This document shows, piece after piece, positions 1 to 5,596 of a stretch of 6,255 nucleotides of DNA. The notes beneath the pieces are model-generated. The model made no database searches. It saw only the letters and a list, made by a program, of their open reading frames with translations, and had not been told where the DNA came from. Position 1 is the stretch's first letter, and every line of letters begins with the position of its first letter. Both the position numbers and the translations under genes were made by a program. The DNA lies in the NCBI GenBank assembly GCA_027310325.1, contig DAIDBB010000348.1:1-6255 (forward strand). Reading direction: 5' to 3'. Source of the stretch: a bacterium (GTDB taxonomy: Bacteria; Desulfobacterota; GWC2-55-46).

Positions 1-9
1 GGGCAGGGC

Positions 10-708
10 TTACCGGCCTTCCCGGCTGCGGAGGATGCTTTCGGCCATGACAAGGTCTTCCCTTGTCGTTATCTTTATGTTCTCGTACGAGCCCTCTATT
101 ATGGCCACTTTTATCCCGAGCCTTTCAACGAGGGAACTCTCGTCGGTGCCGATGAAGCGGTCTTTTTTTGCCCGCCTGTGGGACTCAAGGCGTATTTCTC
201 TTCTAAAGGCCTGCGGCGTCTGGACCGACCAGAGCGCGTCCCTGGGTATGGTCCTCGCGACCCTGCCATGCGAGGCCTCCTTTATCGTGTCCTTTACCGG
301 AACCGCGGCTATGGCCGCCCCGAAGCGCGCGGCCGCCTTAACGGACCTGGACACTATGCCGGGGGTCACGAGGGGCCTTGCGCCGTCGTGGACGAGGATT
401 ATATCGAACTTTCCATCGATCGAGCCGAGGGCGTTTGAGACCGAATCCTGGCGGGTCCTTCCGCCGCGGACGATCTTACGTACCTTTTTGAAGCCGTATC
501 TATCGACCATACCGGCCACGGTCTTTCCTGCGCGGGAGGCTATTATGACGGAATCCACGAGCGGGCAGGCCTCCAGGGCGTCGAGGGTCCTCGCGAGCAC
601 GGGCCTGCCGATGAGCGGAAGATAGTTCTTCCTTGCCGTGCCCATCCTTTTGCCCATCCCGGCGGAAGGGACTATGGCCAGGACCCGCATCTTATTTTTT
701 GATTTCAA
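10..708 (-). CDS. ispD: 2-C-methyl-D-erythritol 4-phosphate cytidylyltransferase (IspD)
   Basis: This enzyme joins CTP and 2-C-methyl-D-erythritol 4-phosphate to give CDP-methylerythritol and pyrophosphate, the third step of the cytoplasmic MEP isoprenoid pathway. The 232 residues match the usual family length. Visible family motifs are the glycine-rich nucleotide loop SAGMGKRM (residues 15-22) with Lys27, GGRTRQDSV (82-90), VHDGARPLV (106-114), PVKDT (137-141), TPQAF, TDESSLVE and the C-terminal NIKIT with Lys212. The usual PKQY around the N-terminal lysine reads RKNY here, a conservative oddity. The TTG start at 708 is chosen because GAGGAG lies 6 nt upstream; the ATG seven codons in (690) is 24 nt from that site. 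It is the last gene of the carD, PIN/TRAM, ispD series, 73 nt after the PIN/TRAM stop, with a terminator-like hairpin in that gap. In relatives ispF often follows, but the window ends 9 nt after the stop codon. Function is very secure. Confidence 0.96.
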   Translation of the reverse strand: MKSKNKMRVLAIVPSAGMGKRMGTARKNYLPLIGRPVLARTLDALEACPLVDSVIIASRAGKTVAGMVDRYGFKKVRKIVRGGRTRQDSVSNALGSIDGKFDIILVHDGARPLVTPGIVSRSVKAAARFGAAIAAVPVKDTIKEASHGRVARTIPRDALWSVQTPQAFRREIRLESHRRAKKDRFIGTDESSLVERLGIKVAIIEGSYENIKITTREDLVMAESILRSREGR

Positions 709-714
709 CAGAAA

Positions 715-720
715 CTCCTC
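715..720 (-). promoter_or_regulatory. Ribosome binding site selecting the TTG start of ispD
   Basis: On the minus strand GAGGAG lies 6 nt before the TTG at 708-706. It is much too far (24 nt) from the in-frame ATG at 690, so it decides the start in favour of TTG. Confidence 0.75.
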
Positions 721-727
721 TCAGGAC

Positions 728-763
728 AAAGAAAACCCGGACCTTTTGGCAAGGTGGTCCGGG
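728..763 (-). terminator. Intrinsic terminator or attenuator hairpin between the PIN/TRAM gene and ispD
   Basis: On the minus strand, a perfect 8-bp stem CCCGGACC/GGTCCGGG (arms 756-763 and 736-743, 12-nt loop) is followed at once by TTTTCTTT (735-728). The stem is GC-rich and strong; the T tract is interrupted by one C, so termination may be partial. It begins 18 nt after the PIN/TRAM stop. I see no promoter between the hairpin and ispD, so ispD presumably depends on read-through. An attenuator role is therefore as likely as a true end of transcript. Confidence 0.72.
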
Positions 764-781
764 TCACCGTGTCGATGAAAA

Positions 782-1810
782 TTATTGGTACGCCGCCTTC
801 TTCAGGTCCTCTTTTGCCCTGGATAATATCATCCGGCCTCCGGTCGTCTGGAGGACGCTAGTAATGGACACGTCGATGGTCCTCCCGAGGAACTCCCTGG
901 CGTTGTCAATGACGACCATGGTGCCGTCTTCAAGGTAGCCTATGCCCTGGCCGTGTTCCTTGCCTTCCTTCTGGACGAGTATGCTCATGATCTCGCCCGG
1001 AAGGACAACGGGCTTCAATGCGGTGGCGAGCCTGTTTATGTTGAGGACATCCACGCCCTGGATCTCGGCTATCTTGTTAAGATTGGCGTCGTTCGTAAGC
1101 ACCTTCATTTCCAGCTCGCGCGCCAGTTGAACGAGCTTGCTGTCCACTTCCTTTATGGCGGGGAAGTCGCGCTCCGTTATCTCCACCCCCGTTTTCCTGC
1201 TCGCCTGTATCTGCTTGAGTATGTCGAGACCCCTTTTGCCTCTGGACCTTTTTACCGCGTCCGGGGAGTCGGCGATATACTGCAATTCATGGAGGACGAA
1301 CTGCGGGACGATTATGGGCCCATCGATGAACCCGGTCTCGCAGAGGTCTGCGATCCGTCCGTCTATGATGACGCTCGTATCGATTAGAAGCCCGCGCCTG
1401 GCCGGCGCGGGGGCCTTCTCCCTCTTCTCCCTTTCCCTGAATATGTTGAGGTTTCCCTGGAACTCATCGCCTTTCTTCATGCCGATGCTGAGGCCCACGT
1501 ACCCTATTACGCTATTGGCGAGGAGATAAGCGACCGCTTCGAGGTTTCTGTTGTTGAGGAAGTTCAATACAAGCGGGTAGGTGATAAGATTTGCCACTAT
1601 AAGGCCGGTGATGAGGCCCGCGGAGCCGCCCATGAGTATGCGGAGCGGCACTTTCTTTACCCGCTCCTCGAAGACTATGGCTATCAAGGCTATGAGGAGG
1701 CCGCTTATGAGGCCGATGAAGGCGAGGTGGCTGCCGGAGATCTGGGAGACGATCAGATAACCGCTGAGGGAGGCGAACATGATAAGCAAAGATCGCATTA
1801 TTATGAACAC
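782..1810 (-). CDS. Membrane-anchored PIN/TRAM domain protein (YacL-like), putative ribonuclease
   Basis: This 342-residue protein has three parts. Residues 6-111 hold about four hydrophobic helices (roughly 6-24, 29-46, 56-76, 92-111). A PIN nuclease domain covers about 140-266, with acidic residues where the family places its metal-binding site: Asp144 (IDTS), Asp150 (DGR), Glu175 (HEL), probably Asp223, and Asp241 (TND). A C-terminal TRAM domain, a probable RNA-binding beta-barrel, covers about 268-331 and includes GQGIGYL and DGTMVVIDNA. This is the architecture of the conserved 'PIN/TRAM domain-containing' proteins such as Bacillus YacL. The acidic set looks complete, so metal-dependent RNA cleavage at the membrane is expected, but the substrate is not known to me. 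The GTG start at 1810 is preferred because GGGGGAG lies 7 nt upstream; the ATG at 1798 is 19 nt away. The start lies 13 nt after the carD stop, indicating co-transcription with carD. Confidence 0.93.
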   Translation of the reverse strand: MFIIMRSLLIMFASLSGYLIVSQISGSHLAFIGLISGLLIALIAIVFEERVKKVPLRILMGGSAGLITGLIVANLITYPLVLNFLNNRNLEAVAYLLANSVIGYVGLSIGMKKGDEFQGNLNIFREREKREKAPAPARRGLLIDTSVIIDGRIADLCETGFIDGPIIVPQFVLHELQYIADSPDAVKRSRGKRGLDILKQIQASRKTGVEITERDFPAIKEVDSKLVQLARELEMKVLTNDANLNKIAEIQGVDVLNINRLATALKPVVLPGEIMSILVQKEGKEHGQGIGYLEDGTMVVIDNAREFLGRTIDVSITSVLQTTGGRMILSRAKEDLKKAAYQ

Positions 1811-1817
1811 CCGGCTA

Positions 1818-1824
1818 CTCCCCC
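1818..1824 (-). promoter_or_regulatory. Ribosome binding site selecting the GTG start of the PIN/TRAM gene
   Basis: GGGGGAG on the minus strand begins at the last base of the carD stop codon and ends 7 nt before GTG (1810-1808). The alternative ATG at 1798 is 19 nt away. The overlap with the carD stop suggests translational coupling. Confidence 0.75.
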
Positions 1825-2330
1825 TATCTCTGCATGATGCGGCTCAATTCCTCTTCCACTTTCTCTTCTTTGATGTTCTTGGCTATGGAAAGCTCTTTGA
1901 CGAGGAGGTTCTTGGCGGTATCGAGCATCCTTCTTTCCCCGAAGGAAAGCTCTTTGTCGAGCTTGAGGACATAGAGGTCGCGAAGCACCCGCGCAACCTC
2001 CATGACGCATCCGCTCTTTATCTTGTCGGTATATTCGCGGTAGCGCCTGTTCCAGGTCTGGTTGTCGAGGACCACGTCCTTCCTGTCTTTCAATATCTCG
2101 TAGACCTTGGGGACCTGGCTTTTTTTGACTATCTTGCGGAGCCCTACGGTGGAAGCGGTGTCGACCGGGACCATTATGGTCGCTTCGGTGTCGAGGATCT
2201 TAAGTATATAGAAGTATTTTTGGGTCCCTGAGACCTCCCTGGCCTCGACCCCCATGACCATCCCTACTCCATGGGCCGGGTATACGGCGAGTTCTCCACT
2301 TTTGAAAGATTGTACAGTAGGTTTTAGCAT
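1824..2330 (-). CDS. carD: CarD/CdnL-family RNA polymerase-binding transcription factor
   Basis: CarD/CdnL proteins bind the RNA polymerase beta subunit through an N-terminal Tudor-like domain and stabilise the open promoter complex through a helical C-terminal domain that contacts the upstream edge of the bubble. Residues about 8-65 are the CarD/TRCF-type domain (GELAVYPAHGVGMV, then a beta-rich stretch ending in the IMVPVD segment). Residues about 70-165 are the helical domain, with NQTWNRRYREY (90-100); Trp93 aligns with the tryptophan known to wedge into the bubble. The GERRMLDTAKNLLVKEL segment is also typical. At 168 residues it is a stand-alone CdnL-length protein without the HMGA-like tail of Myxococcus CarD. 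The ATG at 2330 has a close, partial Shine-Dalgarno (TAAGGTG). It has its own promoter and heads a unit with the PIN/TRAM gene 13 nt downstream. Confidence 0.95.
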   Translation of the reverse strand: MLKPTVQSFKSGELAVYPAHGVGMVMGVEAREVSGTQKYFYILKILDTEATIMVPVDTASTVGLRKIVKKSQVPKVYEILKDRKDVVLDNQTWNRRYREYTDKIKSGCVMEVARVLRDLYVLKLDKELSFGERRMLDTAKNLLVKELSIAKNIKEEKVEEELSRIMQR

Positions 2331-2370
2331 GACACCTTACATTAAAGGAAAAGAGCGGGAATGACTTATC

Positions 2371-2388
2371 GGTATAATTATTTATACC
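2371..2388. repeat. Perfect inverted repeat covering the carD -10 element
   Basis: GGTATAA-TTAT-TTATACC is a 7-bp perfect inverted repeat. It contains the minus-strand -10 hexamer (2386-2381) and also a consensus TATAAT on the plus strand (2373-2378), though no matching plus-strand -35 is seen. It could be an operator for a dimeric regulator, or a by-product of an AT-rich promoter. A second short palindrome, AATCGCGATT (2408-2417), abuts the -35. Confidence 0.55.
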
Positions 2389-2409
2389 ACAGAACGCCCG
2401 CGCCGTCAA
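2381..2409 (-). promoter_or_regulatory. Sigma70-type promoter of carD
   Basis: On the minus strand TTGACG (2409-2404) and TATAAA (2386-2381) are separated by exactly 17 nt, and each matches five of six consensus positions. The start point should be near 2374, giving a leader of about 44 nt before the carD ATG. I find no terminator between the lipoprotein stop (2471) and this promoter, so some read-through from the upstream unit is possible. Confidence 0.75.
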
Positions 2410-2470
2410 TCGCGATTTAAACCCGCGTGACAGCTTTTTAAGACGTCGTGAGAAGGCAAAAGCGCGCCGG

Positions 2471-3100
2471 TCAGCGGGGGAGAAGCCGGTTTATGGCGAA
2501 GGAATCGGGGGAAAAGGAAGGGTCGACCTCGACGGATGAGTATCTTATCCTTAAAGTCCCGCGTCTGTCCTCGATCCGGATGTCGAAGGGGAGCCGCGCG
2601 CCCGCTACCGTTCTGAAGTCCGACATGGCCACCGTAAGGACCGGTTTGCCGTCCTTCATCCTCGTAAGGGTGAGGTTCCCGTCGTTGCCGGAAGATACCG
2701 AGTAATCGCTTTTTTCGATCGTTCCCTGGTTTTGGGATGGCGCTCCCAGGAGCGAGGAGACCACGTCCTCGGCCTTGAACGAGTATGGGAACGACGGGTC
2801 GTCCCAGAGGTATTCCTTTTCATCGGTCCCGGAGAATACGTAGAGGGACTTTCCGTCGCTTATGATAAGGGCCATCGTGGCGTTAAAGGGCCCGAGGACC
2901 TCTATCCTGAAGGACCCGGGGGCCTCGGCCGAAATACGGGCCTTGCCGCGAAGCATGACGCTCCTTTTCATCTCCACGACGGCCTCGGCCCTGAGCCCGT
3001 GCGCGGACCTGCCGGCAACGGGCGTTGCCGGGGGCCGTACCCCGGCGCAGCCGTAAAGGGCGAGTATCGCGATAAAAAGGATTCTAACGCGCAACGTCAT
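2471..3100 (-). CDS. LolB/DUF4292-like outer-membrane lipoprotein
   Basis: This is a 209-residue lipoprotein. Residues 1-17 are a signal peptide with basic residues (Arg4, Arg6) and a hydrophobic stretch ending in the lipobox L-Y-G-Cys18; Ala19 follows, which by the enterobacterial rule favours export to the outer membrane. The mature part is predicted beta-rich (LRGKARI, then FRIEVLGPF, then DGKSLYVF), the pattern of the LolA/LolB half-barrel fold and of DUF4292 proteins. LolB receives lipoproteins from LolA and inserts them in the outer membrane, but similarity visible by eye does not prove that activity. Its ATG overlaps the TGA of the TPR gene (ATGA, 3100-3097) and has no good Shine-Dalgarno of its own, so translation is probably coupled. 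In related bacteria a similar TPR/lipoprotein pair often precedes ispE; here carD follows instead. It could be a structural lipoprotein rather than a lipoprotein carrier. Confidence 0.8.
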   Translation of the reverse strand: MTLRVRILFIAILALYGCAGVRPPATPVAGRSAHGLRAEAVVEMKRSVMLRGKARISAEAPGSFRIEVLGPFNATMALIISDGKSLYVFSGTDEKEYLWDDPSFPYSFKAEDVVSSLLGAPSQNQGTIEKSDYSVSSGNDGNLTLTRMKDGKPVLTVAMSDFRTVAGARLPFDIRIEDRRGTLRIRYSSVEVDPSFSPDSFAINRLLPR

Positions 3101-4812
3101 TTCACGTCTTTGAGGCCGACGCGCATCCTGTCCATCTTCTCTTTGAGAAGTGCGTTCCTCGGGTCGGCCTTGTAGGCGGATTCGTAGGAATTCAGGGCCT
3201 TCTTCCTGAAGTTCCCGCCGGCGTAAGCGTCTCCGAGGTGCTCAAGCACGACCGGGTCCTGAGGCAGGTATTTGACCGCCTTCTCGAGTTCGGTTATGGC
3301 CCTCGTGAAGTCGCCCTTCTTGTAGTACACCCATCCGAGGCTGTCGAGGATGTGGCCGCTATCCGGCTTTACGGCAAGGGCCCTTTTTATGTACCCCTCG
3401 GCCTCATCGAGCCTTTCGCCTTTCTCGGCCAGGGAGTAGCCTATGTAGTTCAGGGCGTTTGCGTGTTTGGGGTCAAGCTCCAGGACCTTGTTCATCGCCG
3501 GGATGACTTTTTCATCCATGTGAGCGTCGTCATAGAGGACCCCGAGGATAAAGCGGAGTTCCGCGTCCTTGGGGCTGAGTTTGATGGCCTTCTCGATGAC
3601 TGCTATGGCCTCGTCGTATCTTTTCGCCTCGCGAAGTATCGACGCCTGGAGCCGCAGTAGCTCAGGGCTTTCCCCGTTCACCTTTATCGCGGCCTGAAGC
3701 TCCTTGACAGTATTTTCGAGCCTGCCCTGTTTTTCGTATATGTAGGCGAGATGGAGCCTGGAATCGATGAAGCTCGGATCGCCTTCCGGTATCGAGTTGA
3801 ATGCCTTTATCGCCCTCGCGATGTCGCCTTTTTCCTCGTAAGCGGTGCCGAGGTAGTAGCGGACCCTGTGGAAGTCGGGCTTGGCGGAAAGAACCTTGGT
3901 GAGTTCCTCGATGGCGGCGTCGTATTTTTTCTGCTCGAAATATATGAGGCCGACCTTGACCATGGCCTCAATCCTCGTGTTCTCGTGTTTTTCGAGCTCC
4001 TTGTACCTAACGAGCGCCGCGTCGAGCTTGTTCTGCTGAAGGTAAAGCGAGCCGAGTCTCCCTAATATGCCGGGGTCGCCGGGCGTCACTTCGAGGCCTT
4101 TAAGATAAGTGTCGATGGCCAGGTCCGCTTTCTTGTCGAGCTCATAGGTTATGCCCAGCTCAAAGTACGCGCCGCTTAGCCCAGGGCTCATCTCGAGGGC
4201 CTTTAGATAATATTCCTCGGCCCTGGGGTAATTAGACTTTTCGAATTCGAGCTTCGCCAGGTAGTAGTACGCCATGACGGAGTCCGGGTTGAGCGCGGAG
4301 AGCTTCTTGAACGCGGCCTCCGCCTTGGCGTATTCCTTTATCCTGCCGTATAGCGCGCCGAGGAGGAGGTAGGTCCTGGGGTTCTTTGGGTCAAGCCGGA
4401 CCGCAGACTCGTAATCGGAGGCCGCGGCCATGTCGTCTTTAAGGGCGCTATCGAGTTCCGCCCTGTTCAGATAGGCCGGGACGTAAGCCGGGTCTGTCTC
4501 GATCGCCTTGTCGAGGTATTTTTTCGCCAGCGAGTTTTCGCCCTTATTCAAATAAACGGCCCCGACGTCCGATAGGAGCACGGGTGAAGACGGGTCGAGA
4601 TCAAGGGCCTTCTTGTAGAACTCAAGCGCCCCCTCCGTATCGCCGTCCTTCCTCAGAGCCTCGGCGTTCAGATAATAAAAGTATGAGTTTGAAAGGTCTT
4701 TGGAAGGCTTTGTCCTCGCGTCTTTCGCGAGCGACGCCGCCGGGACGGCCGCGGCGGCAAGGGCCAGGAGAACCGGCAAGGACCTTCTTAGGACGGCTCG
4801 AAAATTTATCAC
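3097..4812 (-). CDS. Secreted TPR-repeat protein (about 15 repeats)
   Basis: The chosen GTG start (4812) gives 571 residues. A longer in-frame reading from GTG 4932 exists, but GGAGG lies 6 nt before the 4812 GTG, and starting there places a clean signal peptide at the N-terminus: basic residues Arg5, Arg9 and Arg10, a hydrophobic run 12-28, and a probable cleavage ASLA|KD after Ala29. Nearly all the rest is about fifteen 34-residue tetratricopeptide units from about residue 40 to 560, with typical repeat ends such as ALDLDPSS, AIETDPAY and AVRLDPKN. TPR superhelices bind other proteins, so this is probably a periplasmic scaffold; partners cannot be read from the sequence. No lipobox or enzymatic domain is visible. 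It is translationally coupled to the lipoprotein gene by an ATGA overlap, suggesting joint work in envelope assembly. An unusually long leader precedes it. Confidence 0.9.
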   Translation of the reverse strand: MINFRAVLRRSLPVLLALAAAAVPAASLAKDARTKPSKDLSNSYFYYLNAEALRKDGDTEGALEFYKKALDLDPSSPVLLSDVGAVYLNKGENSLAKKYLDKAIETDPAYVPAYLNRAELDSALKDDMAAASDYESAVRLDPKNPRTYLLLGALYGRIKEYAKAEAAFKKLSALNPDSVMAYYYLAKLEFEKSNYPRAEEYYLKALEMSPGLSGAYFELGITYELDKKADLAIDTYLKGLEVTPGDPGILGRLGSLYLQQNKLDAALVRYKELEKHENTRIEAMVKVGLIYFEQKKYDAAIEELTKVLSAKPDFHRVRYYLGTAYEEKGDIARAIKAFNSIPEGDPSFIDSRLHLAYIYEKQGRLENTVKELQAAIKVNGESPELLRLQASILREAKRYDEAIAVIEKAIKLSPKDAELRFILGVLYDDAHMDEKVIPAMNKVLELDPKHANALNYIGYSLAEKGERLDEAEGYIKRALAVKPDSGHILDSLGWVYYKKGDFTRAITELEKAVKYLPQDPVVLEHLGDAYAGGNFRKKALNSYESAYKADPRNALLKEKMDRMRVGLKDVK

Positions 4813-4818
4813 GTATTT

Positions 4819-4823
4819 CCTCC
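4819..4823 (-). promoter_or_regulatory. Ribosome binding site selecting the GTG start of the TPR gene
   Basis: GGAGG on the minus strand lies 6 nt before GTG (4812-4810). It sits inside the longer reading frame, which argues for the shorter, signal-peptide-bearing product. Its first two G residues can pair in the upstream hairpin 4843-4822. Confidence 0.8.
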
Positions 4824-4909
4824 GGCTTGATGGAAGCTCCCGGTTCGGGGGACCTTCAAATGTTAAGAAAGTCACAAAATCCATGCGAGCGGGGGGCGCT
4901 TGCGGCTTA

Positions 4910-4990
4910 TTTTCAGGCGACGACCTTCGCACGTTCCATTTTTTTCGCTTTTTAAGATTTTAATCAAGTCCAGGGAGCTTCGCCTGAAAA
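4910..4990. repeat. 11-bp perfect inverted repeat in the TPR leader
   Basis: TTTTCAGGCGA (4910-4920) and TCGCCTGAAAA (4980-4990) are exact reverse complements separated by 59 bp. The second arm overlaps by two bases GGGAGCTTC (4973-4981), which is itself the reverse complement of GAAGCTCCC (4833-4841) near the TPR ribosome-binding site. Confidence 0.7.
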
Positions 4991-5119
4991 AACTCTGGCG
5001 GGCTTTTATGTTCGGAAGGTCCGATGCCCTTCATTACAAGGCGCTTCAGTTTCCGCCTTTAAAAGGCCGGTTCCGTTCGATGGTCCATTCCAGGGCGCGG
5101 CGCCGGGATCAATACCAAT

Positions 5120-5148
5120 ATAATATCATTATTTACCGGAACAGTCAA
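5120..5148 (-). promoter_or_regulatory. Extended -10 sigma70 promoter for the TPR/lipoprotein unit
   Basis: On the minus strand TTGACT (5148-5143) and TATTAT (5125-5120) are 17 nt apart, and TGA just before the -10 gives an extended TGn motif. The start is expected near 5113. It lies immediately after the stop codon of the 114-residue gene. A short inverted repeat, ACCGG (5135-5139) and CCGGT (5153-5157), is centred on the -35, a possible operator position. Confidence 0.72.
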
Positions 5149-5156
5149 AGAACCGG

Positions 5157-5501
5157 TCAGCTGGGGATTTGCCGGTCCTCTTCTACTCTGGCGGGCCGTG
5201 TCCGCTTTTTTCTCACTCCTTCGATGCTCTCGCGGACGTCGGGCGGAAGGTGGACTCCGTCGGTGTCGAGACCGGAAAGGATATCAAGAAGGACGTCGAT
5301 CTTGTCCGCAACCGAGAGGCTCTTGTGGATGATGATCCGCTTCTCGTCCCTTAGCCTGAAAATGCCGCCGTGGGTGTCGACAACGCCTTTCTTCAAGTCT
5401 TCGTAGCTGAGCTTTATGGAGAGCTTCCGGGCCGTATCTTCGAGTATCGCGAGGCGCGCTTCGTCCTTCATGAGTCCATTTTCCATTTTCGCTATTTCCA
5501 T
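5157..5501 (-). CDS. Conserved-looking small protein of unknown function
   Basis: This 114-residue cytoplasmic protein has no signal peptide or membrane segment. I cannot assign a function. Visible parts are an N-terminal helix (LAILEDTARKL, about 16-26), a glycine turn DTHGG (about 42-46) followed by two beta-like strands (IFRLRDE, KRIIIH), a helix (SVADKIDVLLDILSGL, about 63-78), LPPDVRE and a basic tail. The strand-turn-strand-helix order recalls the core of ImmA/IrrE-like proteins, but the HExxH metal motif is absent (LLDIL stands there), so this is only a weak structural guess. ATG codons at 5501, 5486 and 5471 are all possible and none has a good Shine-Dalgarno; the upstream DNA is A-rich. 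Codon use matches its neighbours and the reading frame is intact, which supports a real gene. It is divergent from trxA, and its stop abuts the TPR promoter. Confidence 0.75.
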   Translation of the reverse strand: MEIAKMENGLMKDEARLAILEDTARKLSIKLSYEDLKKGVVDTHGGIFRLRDEKRIIIHKSLSVADKIDVLLDILSGLDTDGVHLPPDVRESIEGVRKKRTRPARVEEDRQIPS

Positions 5502-5567
5502 GTCAAGTTAAAATTTTTTATTTTTTTTATGGCCGCTCGCGGCGTCCATGATCCGCGGACAAAAGGG
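5502..5567. other. AT-tract part of the divergent intergenic region
   Basis: An A/T run (about 5505-5530) made of consecutive T tracts lies just upstream of the 114-residue gene and is followed by a small GC hairpin, GCCGC-TC-GCGGC (5532-5543). The T runs precede the hairpin on the plus strand, and on the minus strand the hairpin is followed by A runs, so it is not an intrinsic terminator in either direction. I find only a poor minus-strand promoter candidate here (TGGACG-17-AAAAAT). Confidence 0.4.
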
Positions 5568-5596
5568 TTGACACGGAAAAGGCATTTGACTATAGT
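5568..5596 (+). promoter_or_regulatory. Consensus sigma70 promoter of trxA
   Basis: TTGACA (5568-5573) is separated by exactly 17 nt from TATAGT (5591-5596). The -35 is a perfect match and the -10 matches five of six. The start should lie near 5603, giving a leader of about 67 nt. A second overlapping set, TTGACT (5586-5591) with TATTTT (5609-5614) at 17 nt, could be a weaker tandem promoter. Confidence 0.85.

Larger units (their letters stand above)
4813..5113 (-). other. Long (about 300 nt) untranslated leader of the TPR/lipoprotein unit, possibly structured
   Basis: This stretch lies between the predicted start point (about 5113) and the GTG at 4812. No convincing gene is present: the longest leader ORF noted, 24 codons at 5034-4960, has no Shine-Dalgarno. 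I recognise no known riboswitch family. In transcript sense it holds segment A (4990-4980) complementary to A' (4920-4910) over 11 nt, and segment B (4981-4973) complementary to B' (4841-4833) over 9 nt, interleaved in the order A, B, A', B'. B' is also part of a local bulged hairpin (4843-4822) whose 3' arm includes the first two bases of GGAGG. The alternative pairings could control access to the ribosome-binding site. A short hairpin CGGA-CCT-TCCG and a run of six T also occur. Regulation is inferred. Confidence 0.45.

Noticed and set aside
35..625. 196-codon plus-strand ORF antisense to ispD
   Set aside because: Shadow of ispD, whose motifs and length are unambiguous.
823..831. Extended -10-like TGATATTAT (minus strand) inside the end of the PIN/TRAM gene as a possible ispD promoter
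   Set aside because: No -35 partner at proper spacing, and it lies upstream of the terminator-like hairpin, so it would not bypass it.
2410..2470. Terminator for the TPR/lipoprotein unit
   Set aside because: Only 4-6 bp palindromes (GACGTC, CGCG arms) without a following T tract on the minus strand.
4813..4932. N-terminal 40-residue extension of the TPR protein from GTG 4932
   Set aside because: It would bury the signal peptide at residues 45-69 and put the strong GGAGG inside the gene; the GTG at 4812 has ideal Shine-Dalgarno spacing.
5011..5024. SRP-RNA- or riboswitch-like look of the CGGAAGGTCCG hairpin region
   Set aside because: Only a 4-bp hairpin; the conserved SRP loop sequence and the c-di-GMP riboswitch signature segments are not present.
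4960..5034. 24-codon leader ORF (minus strand) upstream of the TPR gene
   Set aside because: No Shine-Dalgarno, no recognisable composition or motif; short ORFs of this size are expected by chance.
4900..5406. 168-codon plus-strand ORF spanning the TPR leader and the 114-residue gene
   Set aside because: Half of it is antisense to a better-supported minus-strand gene, and its translation has no domain-like pattern.
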